27,300 bases of DNA from Methylobacteriaceae bacterium (GCA_031272615.1 JAISTL010000034.1:1-27300), one strand, 5' to 3'; shown: positions 7,689 to 15,535, counted from the stretch's first letter. Numbers and translations: made by a program. Notes: generated from the sequence alone by a model not told the origin.

Positions 7689-9887
7689 ATGACCTATGTA
7701 TTTTCACAAATCTGGGGCTGGCTGCTCGTCGCGCTGGTTCTCGGCGCCGGCTTCGGCGCGTGGAGTTGTTCCTGTTCGGATCCTGACAAGGAACGTTTCC
7801 CGAAACACTCCCTGCCGTTGATCGGACTGTTGCTGTTGCTGGCGCTGGGCATCCTGCTGGCGGCGACCTGCGTCATCGCCGATGCCGTTGGGTTGTGGGT
7901 CGAAATCGCCACCTTCCTGCTCTTCGCCTACATCATCGGCTGCTTCCTCGGCTGGCTCATCCGCTGCTCCGTGTGCGGCGGCGGCTGTCCGTTCTGCAAA
8001 ACCGAAACGGAAAAAAAAACGGCGACATCGGGCGGACCAACCGCCGGAAGCGCCGTCCCCCAAAAGAGCGCCGGGGCCGGCGTAGGGGCTCAGGCGCTCG
8101 TTGACACGTCCCAGACAAGCCGTTCAGCCGGCGGCGGCAAACCCGCCGCCGCTGAACCGGCGGCAAAATCGTCTGTTGCCGGTTCAGCCGCGGTACAAGC
8201 CGGGGCGGAGGTGTCGGGCGCAAAATCCGGCTCCGCCGCGGTCTCCGGAAGCGATACAGCTGACGGGGCTGCAAAGGCATCCGGCGGGGAAGCAAAATCC
8301 GCCGCTGATGTGAGCGCCGCGGCAAAATCCGCTGCGGCCGATGCGGCCGGAACGAAAGCCGGAGCGGAGGCGGCGGGCGCGAAATCCGGCTCCACCGCGG
8401 TTTCCGGAAGCGATACAGCCGACGGGGCTGCAAAGGCATCCGGCACGGCGGCAAAATCCGCCGCTGCTGCCGATACGGCCGGGGCGAAAGCCGGGGCGGA
8501 GGCCTCGGGGGCAAAATCCGACTCCGCCGCGGTCTCCGGAAGTGACGCAGCTGACGGAGCCGCAAAGGCATCCGGCGGGGCGGCAAAATCCGCCGCTGAT
8601 GAGAGCGCCGCGGCAAAATCCGCCGCTGCTGCCGATACGGCCGGGGCAAAAGCCGGGGCGGAGGCCTCGGGGGCAAAATCCGACTCCGCCGCGGTTGCCG
8701 TAAGCGACACAACTGACGGAGCCGCAAAGGCATCCGGCGCTACGGCAAAATCCGCCGCTGATGTGAGCGCCGCGGCAAAATCCGCCGCTGCGGCCGATGC
8801 TGCCGGGGCAAAAGCCGGAGCGGAGGCCTCGGGGGCAAAATCCGACTCCGCCGCGGTCTCCGGAAGTGACGCAGCTGACGTGGCTGCAAAGGCATCCGGC
8901 GGGGCGGCGGCTTCGGGCAGCCAAAACGAACCGGGCGCTGGAAGGTCGGCAAGCGTCGCAGCAAAAACCGCTGCGGCCGATGCCGCCGGAACGAAAGCCG
9001 GAGGGGAGGCGTCGGGCGCAAAATCCGGCTCCGCCGCGGTCTCCGGAACTGACGCAGCTGACGGAGCCGCAAAGGCATCTGGTGCTGCGGCAAAATCCGC
9101 CGCTGATGTGAGCACCGCGGCAAAATCCGCCGCTGCGGCCGATGCTGCCGGGACAAAAGCCGGGGCAGAGGCGTCGGGCGCAAAACCCGGCTCCCCCGCG
9201 GTTGCCGGAAGCGACACAGCCGACGTAGCCGCAAAGGCATCCGGCACACCGGCGGCTTCGGGCGGCCAGTCTGAACAAAGCGCCGGAGGATCGGCAAGCG
9301 TCGCGGCAAAATCCGCCGCTGCGGCCGATACGGCGGGGGCACAATCCAGCTCCGCCGCGGTCTCCGCGTCAGCTGGCTCCACCGGTTCTTCTTCCGCATC
9401 GGCTCCGGCTTCGTCCGGTGACGCCGGAAGCGGAGCGGGCAGTGCGACAGCATTGTCTGCCGCGGCCGAAGCCGGAGAAGCCTCCAGTGCCGCCGCCGGG
9501 TCTGCTGCCGCCGGGGCGGCGGTTTCCGCTCCGGTGGGCGAAAACGCCGCAGTCCAGAAGTTTGCCGACCTGCCGGCGACGCCGGATGCATCGGAAGAGG
9601 TGCGTAAACCGCCGGTGGACCTGGCGAGCCTGCCCGGCGAACGCCCCGCGGCCATCGAGCATCCGGTCGAGGCCAAACCCGACGACCTCAAGCTCATCCG
9701 CGGCGTCGGTTTCGTCAATGAGGCGAAACTGCATGAACTGGGCATCTGGACATTCCGGCAGATTGCCGAGTGGACGCCGGAAAACGCCGAATGGATGGGC
9801 CATTATTTCGCTTTCCCGGGAAGAATAACCCGGGAGGATTGGGTCGGTCAGGCGGCCGTTCTGGCCGAAGGCAAGACTCCCGGGTAA
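7689..9887 (+). CDS. Membrane protein with long Ala/Ser-rich repeat region and HHH-like C-terminal domain
   Basis: This 732-residue protein has three parts. Residues 1 to about 100 hold about three hydrophobic helices (SQIWGWLLVALVLGAGFG, LIGLLLLLALGILLAATCVI, LWVEIATFLLFAYIIGCFLG) with Cys clusters CSCS and CSVCGGGCPFC, possibly a metal or disulfide site. Residues of about 120 to 620 are almost only Ala, Ser, Gly, Lys, Asp, Glu, Thr and Val, in repeats built on A-K-S-G-S-A-A-V-S-G-S-D. The last 65 residues form a compact domain (DDLKLIRGVGFVNEAKLHEL, then GIWTFRQIAEWTPENAEWMG) that resembles helix-hairpin-helix modules. I do not recognise a named family and its biochemical role is unknown. 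It lies 12 bases after the OmpA gene, probably in the same transcript, and an intrinsic terminator follows. My guess is an envelope-spanning or tethering partner of the OmpA protein. Confidence 0.85.
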   Translation: MTYVFSQIWGWLLVALVLGAGFGAWSCSCSDPDKERFPKHSLPLIGLLLLLALGILLAATCVIADAVGLWVEIATFLLFAYIIGCFLGWLIRCSVCGGGCPFCKTETEKKTATSGGPTAGSAVPQKSAGAGVGAQALVDTSQTSRSAGGGKPAAAEPAAKSSVAGSAAVQAGAEVSGAKSGSAAVSGSDTADGAAKASGGEAKSAADVSAAAKSAAADAAGTKAGAEAAGAKSGSTAVSGSDTADGAAKASGTAAKSAAAADTAGAKAGAEASGAKSDSAAVSGSDAADGAAKASGGAAKSAADESAAAKSAAAADTAGAKAGAEASGAKSDSAAVAVSDTTDGAAKASGATAKSAADVSAAAKSAAAADAAGAKAGAEASGAKSDSAAVSGSDAADVAAKASGGAAASGSQNEPGAGRSASVAAKTAAADAAGTKAGGEASGAKSGSAAVSGTDAADGAAKASGAAAKSAADVSTAAKSAAAADAAGTKAGAEASGAKPGSPAVAGSDTADVAAKASGTPAASGGQSEQSAGGSASVAAKSAAAADTAGAQSSSAAVSASAGSTGSSSASAPASSGDAGSGAGSATALSAAAEAGEASSAAAGSAAAGAAVSAPVGENAAVQKFADLPATPDASEEVRKPPVDLASLPGERPAAIEHPVEAKPDDLKLIRGVGFVNEAKLHELGIWTFRQIAEWTPENAEWMGHYFAFPGRITREDWVGQAAVLAEGKTPG
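8220..9390 (+). repeat. Eight degenerate in-frame repeats of about 162 bp encoding Ala/Ser-rich units
   Basis: The block beginning gcaaaatccg(g/a)ctccgccgcgg recurs at 8220, 8379, 8511, 8673, 8835, 9018, 9180 and 9339. Spacings are 159, 132, 162, 162, 183, 162 and 159, all multiples of three, so unit number and length can vary while the frame stays open. Two of the spacer segments carry an extra AASG-type insertion mentioning Q, N and E (8905-8960 and 9250-9300). Confidence 0.9.
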
Positions 9888-9905
9888 CGGCGTGTTGATG
9901 AATTG

Positions 9906-9945
9906 GGCCGGAGCGGTGCTGCAAACGCGCCGCTCCGGCCTTTTT
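9906..9945 (+). terminator. Intrinsic terminator after the envelope module
   Basis: A perfect 11-bp stem, GGCCGGAGCGG at 9906-9916 and CCGCTCCGGCC at 9930-9940, is followed directly by TTTTT. It lies 19 bases after the stop of the Ala-rich gene and is the strongest terminator in the window. It separates the envelope module from rsmH. Confidence 0.92.
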
Positions 9946-10124
9946 GTTTGTGCATCGCGATTGCGCGAAAAAAGTGATTTGTTAACGTTTGATGCTTACG
10001 TTTCTTTAATGCAAATGGCGCACAAAGGCAGAGTGTACGTCCGTCAGTTGTTTTGAGTTGAGAGTTCTTCGGCGCGTTGAAAACACCTTGCCGCACATTC
10101 GTTTCCGCCAATCACAGCTTCGGA

Positions 10125-11243
10125 GTGAATTCGGGGGCGGCGGCGTTCGGCCTTCGCGGGCCGGCGCGACGGCAGCGCGCCCATGCGCTGGTTCACGGCG
10201 TCCCTGCCGCCGCCACCGATAAGCCGCCGCATGTTCCGGTGCTGTTGAAGGAGGCGCTACAGGCGCTTCAGGTCGGGCGCGGCGAGGTGTTCGTCGACGC
10301 CACCTTCGGCGCCGGCGGCTATTCCCGCGCGCTCCTTGAAGCCGATGACACGGTTCGTGTTCTTGCCGTTGACCGGGACCCGGATGCCGTTGCCGCCGGA
10401 GCGGCGCTGGAGCGGCGCTTTCCGGGGCGGCTGCGGCTGGTCACCGGGCGCTTCGGCGATGTCGCCGCCATTGTGCGCGAGGCATTTGCGTTGGAAAACA
10501 ACGGCTACGTCGACGGCGTGGTGCTGGATATCGGGGTTTCGTCCATGCAGCTCGATACGGCGGCGCGCGGGTTTTCCTTCCTCCACAACGGTCCGCTGGA
10601 CATGCGCATGGAGCAGAGCGGCGTCAGCGCCGCGGAGATTGTCAACACGGCGGCGGAGGAGACCCTCGCCGACATTTTCCACTTTTACGGCGAGGAAAAG
10701 CGGGCGCGGGCCATGGCGCGGGCCATTGTCGAGGACCGCGCCGCCAAACCGTTCGTCACCACGGCGGACCTCGCGGCGCTGGCGGAACGGGTGATCCGCC
10801 GCGAGCCCGGCATCCACCCGGCGACCCGCGTGTTCCAGGCGCTGCGCATCGCCGTGAACAACGAACTGGCGCAGCTTTCCGCCGCCCTGCACGGCGCCGA
10901 GGAGGTGCTGCGGCCCGGCGGCCGGCTGGTGGTCGTCACCTTCCATTCCCTGGAAGACCGCATCGTCAAGCAGTTTCTGCTCGAGCGCTCCGGCAGGGGC
11001 GCCGCCGCCTCCCGCCATGTGCCGCAGGCCAACCCGCCGGCGCCGAGCTTCGAACTCATCGAAAGAAAGGTGGTGACGGCGGACGCGGCGGAAGTGGCGC
11101 TCAATCCGCGTTCCCGTTCGGCGAAACTGCGCCGGGCGCGGCGCACCTCCGCGCCGCCCTTCCCCGTATCTTCGGCCTTCAGCGTGGCAATCCCGCTTGC
11201 GGCGTCCCGCCCGCGGGCCGGTAAACGGAGGGGCGCGTCATGA
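10125..11243 (+). CDS. rsmH: 16S rRNA (cytosine-1402-N4) methyltransferase RsmH
   Basis: RsmH (MraW) methylates C1402 of 16S rRNA in the ribosomal decoding centre, using S-adenosylmethionine. Family hallmarks are [11 protein letters not shown] near the N-terminus, the SAM-binding [16 protein letters not shown], then [31 protein letters not shown] and late motifs [12 protein letters not shown] and [16 protein letters not shown]. The start is unclear. No ATG is in frame before the conserved PHVPVLL, and the frame is open from TTG 10077. I chose GTG 10125 as the nearest usual start, although it leaves about 34 residues before the normal beginning and has no clear ribosome binding site. ftsL overlaps the end by four bases (ATGA). 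mraZ, which usually precedes this gene, is absent here. Confidence 0.9.
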   Translation: MNSGAAAFGLRGPARRQRAHALVHGVPAAATDKPPHVPVLLKEALQALQVGRGEVFVDATFGAGGYSRALLEADDTVRVLAVDRDPDAVAAGAALERRFPGRLRLVTGRFGDVAAIVREAFALENNGYVDGVVLDIGVSSMQLDTAARGFSFLHNGPLDMRMEQSGVSAAEIVNTAAEETLADIFHFYGEEKRARAMARAIVEDRAAKPFVTTADLAALAERVIRREPGIHPATRVFQALRIAVNNELAQLSAALHGAEEVLRPGGRLVVVTFHSLEDRIVKQFLLERSGRGAAASRHVPQANPPAPSFELIERKVVTADAAEVALNPRSRSAKLRRARRTSAPPFPVSSAFSVAIPLAASRPRAGKRRGAS

Positions 11244-11629
11244 TCCGGCTCCTCAACATTCTGGCCATCACGGCGCTGATTCTGTCAGCCGGATTCGCCT
11301 ATTCCATCAAATACGAAACCCTGCGTCAACACGAGGAAAAACAGGCGCTGCAGGAATCCGTGCGGGCCGAGCGCGAGACCATCAGTACCCTGAACGCCGA
11401 ATGGGCGATGCTGAACAGCCCCGAGCGGCTGCAGCGCCTCGCGGACAAATATCTCTCCGTCCAGCAGCTGGATGTGCGGCAGCTCGCCCGCACCGCCGAC
11501 CTCGCTCCCCGCCCGGAAAAGCACAACAGCCTCGAGGGAATCATGGGCGGACCCGGCGCGGGCGGTGCGACCACTCCCGCCAACCCGACTTCGCTGTACG
11601 ATCTGATGCGCAACACGACGACTCCCTAG
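11240..11629 (+). CDS. ftsL: Cell division protein FtsL
   Basis: A small bitopic membrane protein of 129 residues. It has a very short cytoplasmic start, one transmembrane helix (residues about 4-20, [17 protein letters not shown]) and a charged helical segment with heptad-like spacing ([20 protein letters not shown]), as expected for the FtsL coiled coil that pairs with FtsB and supports FtsQ-FtsW-FtsI in the divisome. The segment [20 protein letters not shown] is typical of alphaproteobacterial FtsL. The start codon overlaps the rsmH stop (ATGA), and ftsI begins 12 bases after the stop, so translation is probably coupled. FtsL diverges fast, so position between rsmH and ftsI carries much of the weight. 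Confidence 0.88.
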   Translation: MIRLLNILAITALILSAGFAYSIKYETLRQHEEKQALQESVRAERETISTLNAEWAMLNSPERLQRLADKYLSVQQLDVRQLARTADLAPRPEKHNSLEGIMGGPGAGGATTPANPTSLYDLMRNTTTP

Positions 11630-11641
11630 GGGCTTTTCAGC

Positions 11642-13444
11642 ATGGAACCGATTTTGACCGTCCCCGCACGTGAACCGCCCCGCCCCCGAACAGAGAGTTC
11701 CGGGACCGGTGATCGCGGCCTGTCGGGCATCATTGCCGCGGCGTTCCATCTGCACATGGACAAGAGCCGCACCCGCATCGGGTTCGTCATGCTGGCCTTT
11801 CTCGGGGTGTTTTCCGCCATCGCCGCCCAGCTGGTCAACTTCGCCGTGCGCGCGGATCCCGTCGGTACGGTGCGTCACTCCGCGTCCATGGAAATCGCCG
11901 CCGTGCGTCCGAACATCGTTGACCGCAACGGCGCGCTGCTGGCAACCGACATCACCGTTCCCTCGCTCTATGCCGAGCCGCGCAACCTGGTGGACGTGGA
12001 CGAGGCGGTGGAGCTCATCAATGCCACCTTCCCGGACCTCGACGCCAGGGAGCTCTATGAAAAACTCTCCTCCAACAAGGGGTTCGTGTGGATCAAGCGG
12101 GAAATCACCCCGGAGCAGCAGGCGCAGGTTCACCGGCTGGGCATTCCCGGCATCGGCTTCCTGTCGGAGCAGAAGCGGGTGTATCCCAACGGGCCGGAGG
12201 CGGCGCACGTTCTCGGCTTCGCCAATATCGACAATGTCGGCATCGCCGGCATGGAGAAATTCATCGACAGCCTCGGGCTGCGGGATTTGAGCGGCGCCGG
12301 GTTCACCTTCAACCCGGCGGACCTGAAGCCGGTGCAGCTGTCGCTGGATTTGCGCGTGCAGCACGTGCTGCGCGACGAGCTGCAGAAAGCCATCAGCAAA
12401 TTCAAGGCCAAAGCCGCGGCCGGCATGGTGTATGACGTCACCACCGGCGAGGTTGTCGCGCTGACGTCGCTGCCGGACTTCGACCCCAATAATCCGGTGG
12501 AGGCGTTGAGGGATGACCGCATCAACCGCATCTGTGTCGGCACCTACGAGATGGGGTCGACCTTCAAGGCGCTGACCCTGGCGATGGCGCTGGACTCCGG
12601 CCGGTTCACCATCAACGACACCTTCGACGCGCGCAACAACCTGCAGTACGGGCGGTTCAGCATCGGCGACTACCACGGGACGCACCGGGTGCTGACCATG
12701 CCGGAGGTGTTCGTGCATTCCTCCAATATCGGCGTCGCCCGCATGGCGGTGGGCGTCGGCGTGGAGGCGCACAAGGCCTTTCTCAAGAAGATGGGCCAGC
12801 TTGACCGCATGGTCACGGAACTGCCGGAATCCGCCCCGCCGCAGATTCCCTCCCGCTGGGGCGAGCTGAACTCGGTGACCATTTCCTACGGCCACGGGCT
12901 GGCGGTGACGCCGCTGCAGGCGGTGGCCGCCGTCGGCGCCCTGGTCAACGGCGGCCGTCTCATCCACCCGACATTCCTGAAGCGCTCCGCCGACGACGCC
13001 GCGAAAGACGCGCCGCAGGTCATTTCCGACACAACGTCGGAGGCGATGCGTTATGTCATGCGGCTCAACGCCGTGAAGGGCTCCGCCGCCCGCGCCGCCA
13101 TCAACGGCTTCTATGTCGGCGGCAAAACCGGCTCGGCGGAAAAGGTCGTCAACGGCAAATACTCCGACAGCCGCCTGTTCAACACGTTCATGGCCATCGC
13201 CCCCGCCGACCGGCCGAAATACCTGTTTCTGGTGACGCTGGACGAACCGCAGGGCCTGCCCGAAACCCACGGCTACGCCACCGCGGGCTGGACCGCCGCG
13301 CCGGTGGCCGGGGCGATGATCGAGCGCGCCGCGCCGCTGCTCGGCCTGCCGCCGATGTTCGAACCTCCCGTCAACCCGTTCCCGCAGATCGCGAAACTGA
13401 AACCCTGGGGGCTGGAGACCACCGGCTCCGTCCGGGTCGACTGA
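11642..13444 (+). CDS. ftsI: Septal peptidoglycan transpeptidase FtsI (PBP3)
   Basis: A class B penicillin-binding protein of 600 residues that cross-links septal peptidoglycan with FtsW. A basic cytoplasmic tail of about 45 residues precedes one transmembrane helix (IGFVMLAFLGVFSAIAAQLV). The dimerisation/pedestal region contains VDRNGALLATD. The transpeptidase domain shows all three active-site motifs: S-T-F-K with nucleophile Ser306 and Lys309, S-S-N at 360-362, and K-T-G at 495-497. All key residues are present, so the enzyme should be active. It follows ftsL by 12 bases. In most relatives murE comes next, but here 700 bases of repeats and non-coding DNA follow. Confidence 0.96.
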   Translation: MEPILTVPAREPPRPRTESSGTGDRGLSGIIAAAFHLHMDKSRTRIGFVMLAFLGVFSAIAAQLVNFAVRADPVGTVRHSASMEIAAVRPNIVDRNGALLATDITVPSLYAEPRNLVDVDEAVELINATFPDLDARELYEKLSSNKGFVWIKREITPEQQAQVHRLGIPGIGFLSEQKRVYPNGPEAAHVLGFANIDNVGIAGMEKFIDSLGLRDLSGAGFTFNPADLKPVQLSLDLRVQHVLRDELQKAISKFKAKAAAGMVYDVTTGEVVALTSLPDFDPNNPVEALRDDRINRICVGTYEMGSTFKALTLAMALDSGRFTINDTFDARNNLQYGRFSIGDYHGTHRVLTMPEVFVHSSNIGVARMAVGVGVEAHKAFLKKMGQLDRMVTELPESAPPQIPSRWGELNSVTISYGHGLAVTPLQAVAAVGALVNGGRLIHPTFLKRSADDAAKDAPQVISDTTSEAMRYVMRLNAVKGSAARAAINGFYVGGKTGSAEKVVNGKYSDSRLFNTFMAIAPADRPKYLFLVTLDEPQGLPETHGYATAGWTAAPVAGAMIERAAPLLGLPPMFEPPVNPFPQIAKLKPWGLETTGSVRVD

Positions 13445-13464
13445 CGGGGCGACACCCGGCTTTT

Positions 13465-13516
13465 GGTGGACACGGTGGACTTGGTGGACACGGTGGACTT
13501 GGTGGACGGGGTGGAC
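13465..13516 (+). repeat. GGTGGAC minisatellite, right copy
   Basis: Six GGTGGAC cores in exact 9-base units with alternating ac/tt spacers, then gg, over 52 bp, starting 20 bases after the ftsI stop. The core is the same as at 84-138, and this array is the more regular of the two. Confidence 0.85.
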
Positions 13517-13563
13517 GAATCCGCAGGTGCGACCGTTTGGTGTGACGCACCGCCGGCGCCGCC

Positions 13564-13592
13564 GTCATTGCGAGCGAAGCGAAGCAATCCAG
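13564..13592 (-). repeat. REP-like palindromic element, copy D
   Basis: A 29-base element that is the exact reverse complement of copy E (13713-13741) and of the first 29 bases of copy B. With copy E it forms the outer arms of a palindromic unit of about 180 bp. Confidence 0.88.
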
Positions 13593-13597
13593 CGTTT

Positions 13598-13678
13598 CAC
13601 CCTTGCCGTCCGCCCCACCGGTTGATGCGACACTGGCAGTGCGATGCGTCAACCGGTGGAGCGGCGGCGGAAAGGGTG
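13598..13678. repeat. Long imperfect inverted repeat between two REP copies
   Basis: The left arm starts cacccttgccg and runs through CCACCGGTTGA at 13615-13625. The right arm carries TCAACCGGTGG and ends aaagggtg. The centre is near 13635, at cactg/cagtg. With the flanking inverted copies D and E, nearly the whole of 13564-13741 can fold back on itself. Confidence 0.7.
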
Positions 13679-13712
13679 CCCGGAAGGGGTTCAGTGCGAA
13701 GTGTGTGAACGG

Positions 13713-13743
13713 CTGGATTGCTTCGCTTCGCTCGCAATGACGG
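13713..13743 (+). repeat. REP-like palindromic element, copy E
   Basis: Matches copy B at 141-171 over its full length, in direct orientation and about 13.6 kb away. It is inverted relative to copy D. Confidence 0.88.
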
Positions 13744-13814
13744 CCTCACCGGCGGCGCGCGTGCTCAACCGGTGAACCAGCAGGGCGGAGGGAGGATGGG
13801 TGTGCCGCAGGCAT

Positions 13815-13860
13815 AAAAAAGGGCGGGATTGCCTCGTTCGTGGTGAACGACGCCCCGCCC
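13815..13860 (-). terminator. Hairpin with U-tract on the minus strand
   Basis: GGGCGGG at 13821-13827 pairs with CCCGCCC at 13854-13860, and an inner TCGTTC (13834-13839) pairs with GAACGA (13845-13850). Read on the minus strand the hairpin is followed by TTTTTT, so it could end transcripts from the nitroreductase side. A shorter T run (cacttttt) lies eight bases beyond it on the plus strand, so weak bidirectional action is possible. Confidence 0.6.
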
Positions 13861-13928
13861 GGGCACACTTTTTACATTAACGTTTTTATAGCAGAGTGAT
13901 GCTGCACTGGTCAAGCAATAAGTTGTAG

Positions 13929-13937
13929 TTATCCACA
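13929..13937 (+). promoter_or_regulatory. DnaA box, perfect consensus
   Basis: TTATCCACA matches the strict DnaA-box consensus and sits in an AT-rich patch of an otherwise GC-rich chromosome. A second match, TTTTGCACA, lies 95 bases on, and TGTGAACAA at 14011-14019 matches the reverse consensus with one deviation. Confidence 0.5.
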
Positions 13938-14031
13938 GGCGCGTGATTTGGCGCGATTAAGCAATTTCAATGAGTTAACTGTGGGGCGCACGATTTTTCG
14001 TCACTCCCCTTGTGAACAAAGCAAAAAATTT

Positions 14032-14040
14032 TTTTGCACA
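14032..14040 (+). promoter_or_regulatory. DnaA-box-like site, relaxed consensus
   Basis: TTTTGCACA fits the relaxed TT(A/T)TNCACA pattern and follows an aaaaaatttttttt tract that would melt easily. On its own this pattern is frequent by chance. It matters only because of the perfect box at 13929. Confidence 0.35.
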
Positions 14041-14096
14041 GCTTGTCGATTGGTGCGTAAAATCAACGTGTCATGTTCGATAACTGTTCATCCGGT

Positions 14097-14127
14097 GCGG
14101 CGTCATCGATTGAACCGATGACGCCGC
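14097..14127. repeat. Perfect 12-bp inverted repeat
   Basis: GCGGCGTCATCG at 14097-14108 and CGATGACGCCGC at 14116-14127 flank a 7-base loop, attgaac. It lies about 30 bases past the minus-strand nitroreductase stop and could end or stabilise that transcript, though neither side has a T-tract. Confidence 0.6.
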
Positions 14128-14158
14128 TCGGGGTGGGCGCCGACACCCCCCGGTTTCT

Positions 14159-14851
14159 TCAGGAAATGAACGTGGCGAAGGTGTCCACCTCTTCCCGTTC
14201 CGGGGTGAAGGAGGCGGTGGGGGCGTCGGGAATCGCCTGGCCCAGCGCGATGCACACCACCATGACCTCGGTGTCGGGAATGTTGAGATGCTTGCGGAAA
14301 ATCAGATGATACTGAGTCGGCCCCGCCTGGACGCAGGTGGCGAGGCCGCGCACCGCGGCGGCAAGCAGGATGTTCTGCAGGAAAAAGCCGTAATCCAGCC
14401 AGCTGCCGATGGCGAGGTCTCTGTCGATGGTGAACACCATGGCGACGGGAGCGTCAAAGAACTTGAAATTGCGGTTGTGCTGCGCCTGCATACGCTCCTT
14501 GTCTCCCTTGGGGATGCCGATGGAGGAATACAGCTGGATGCCGACGCGCTTGCGCCGCTCATAATAGGGGGCGCGCCATTGCGCGGGGTAATAGGCAACT
14601 TCCCGTTTATGGGCGGCCTGTTGTTCCGGGTCGTTGTCAACGGCGGTGAGTTCGGCGGCGAGCGCCTTCAGCGGCCCGCCCGTCACCACCCGGACATGCC
14701 ACGGCTGGATGTTGGTGGCGGAGGGCGCCCAGCGCGCGGTGTCGAGAATGTCGCGAATCACCGGTTCGGGAACCGGGTCGGGCTTGAAGGCGCGGCAGGA
14801 GCGGCGGGTGGTGATGAGTTGATCGAGAAACCGGATGTTGGTGTCAGACAT
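14159..14851 (-). CDS. Nitroreductase family flavoprotein
   Basis: A 230-residue protein of the FMN-dependent nitroreductase fold, which reduces nitroaromatics, quinones or related substrates with NAD(P)H. The N-terminal FMN-binding signature RRSCRAFKPDPVPEPVIRDI is followed by ARWAPSATNIQPWHVRVV. The middle shows DAPVAMVFTIDRDL and GSWLDYGFFLQNILLAA, and the C-terminal part GLATCVQAG and MVVCIALGQAIPDAP. The length is normal and no signal peptide is seen, so it is cytosolic. The start has GAGG about eight bases upstream on the minus strand. The natural substrate cannot be told from sequence. The deacylase gene lies 83 bases upstream on the same strand, so the two may share a transcript. Confidence 0.92.
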   Translation of the reverse strand: MSDTNIRFLDQLITTRRSCRAFKPDPVPEPVIRDILDTARWAPSATNIQPWHVRVVTGGPLKALAAELTAVDNDPEQQAAHKREVAYYPAQWRAPYYERRKRVGIQLYSSIGIPKGDKERMQAQHNRNFKFFDAPVAMVFTIDRDLAIGSWLDYGFFLQNILLAAAVRGLATCVQAGPTQYHLIFRKHLNIPDTEVMVVCIALGQAIPDAPTASFTPEREEVDTFATFIS

Positions 14852-14934
14852 GGAATAACCTCAGCGGGTGAACGGAAACGGGGCGACGCATCCCCCGGGA
14901 ACGGAAAACGGGTTTAGTCCGTTTCCGGGCATTG

Positions 14935-15408
14935 TCAACGGGTGAGCGGCGCCACCGCGGCCTTGAGCAGGGTGATGGCCGCGGCGGGCGCCAGCCGCAC
15001 CATCAGGCCGCGCTGCCCGGCGTTGATGAGCACATAGGGCTCCCCGATCGCCGCCTCCTCAAAGGCGACGGGAACGGCTTTGCGCTGGCCGAAAGGGCTG
15101 ATGCCGCCGACATGATAGCCGGTGAGGCGCTCGGCCGTCTCCGGCTTCATCATCGCCGCGTCCCTGGCGGAAAAGGCGGCGGCGACACGCTTCATCATCA
15201 GCTCCCGGTCCGAGGGGATGACGGCGCAGGCGGGTTTGCCGTCAACTTCCACCATCAGGGTTTTCAACACCCTGGCCGGCGATTCGTTGACGGATTCGGC
15301 GGCGTGCAGGCCGATATGATGTGTTCCGGGTTCGTATTCATAACGGAGAACGGTGAAATCGACGCCCGCTTTTTGCAGCGCGCGGGTGGCGGGAGTATGG
15401 CCGGCCAT
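14935..15408 (-). CDS. ybaK: YbaK/EbsC-type aminoacyl-tRNA deacylase
   Basis: Proteins of this family hydrolyse mischarged Cys-tRNA(Pro), keeping proline codons accurate. The 157-residue protein begins MAGHTPATRALQKAGVDF and contains the family hallmarks LKTLMVEVDGKPACAVIPSD, LTGYHVGGISPFG and IGEPYVLINAGQRG. The frame extends 26 codons further upstream, but the ATG at 15408 has a strong GAGGAG site about five bases before it, and the family normally starts here. It is divergent from imuA. The 165-base gap holds the imuA promoter and LexA box, so SOS repression could in principle touch this gene too. The specificity for Cys-tRNA(Pro) is inferred from the family. Confidence 0.92.
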   Translation of the reverse strand: MAGHTPATRALQKAGVDFTVLRYEYEPGTHHIGLHAAESVNESPARVLKTLMVEVDGKPACAVIPSDRELMMKRVAAAFSARDAAMMKPETAERLTGYHVGGISPFGQRKAVPVAFEEAAIGEPYVLINAGQRGLMVRLAPAAAITLLKAAVAPLTR

Positions 15409-15506
15409 GAAGCTCCTCAAGGGTTTCAGAAACAAATGGTGCAACGACTCGCCTCTATAGCACGAAATGTTGTTGGAGCCTACCACAAAGTTTCCCGATA
15501 AATTCC

Positions 15507-15535
15507 TTGACAGGGTCCGATTTGAATTATATTGA
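15507..15535 (+). promoter_or_regulatory. Promoter of the imuA-imuB-dnaE2 operon
   Basis: A perfect TTGACA at 15507-15512 is followed by TATTGA at 15530-15535 with 17-base spacing, or by TATATT at 15528-15533 with 15-base spacing. The LexA box begins inside this -10 region, an arrangement suited to blocking polymerase until DNA damage. Confidence 0.75.

Larger units (their letters stand above)
13445..14158. other. Gene-free region between ftsI and the nitroreductase gene
   Basis: About 710 bases with no convincing gene. From left to right it holds the GGTGGAC array, the D/E palindromic unit, a GC-rich stretch, a terminator-like hairpin (13815-13860), an AT-rich patch (about 13865-14090) with two DnaA-box-like sites, and a perfect 12-bp inverted repeat (14097-14127). 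The coding direction switches from plus to minus across it. Confidence 0.75.
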
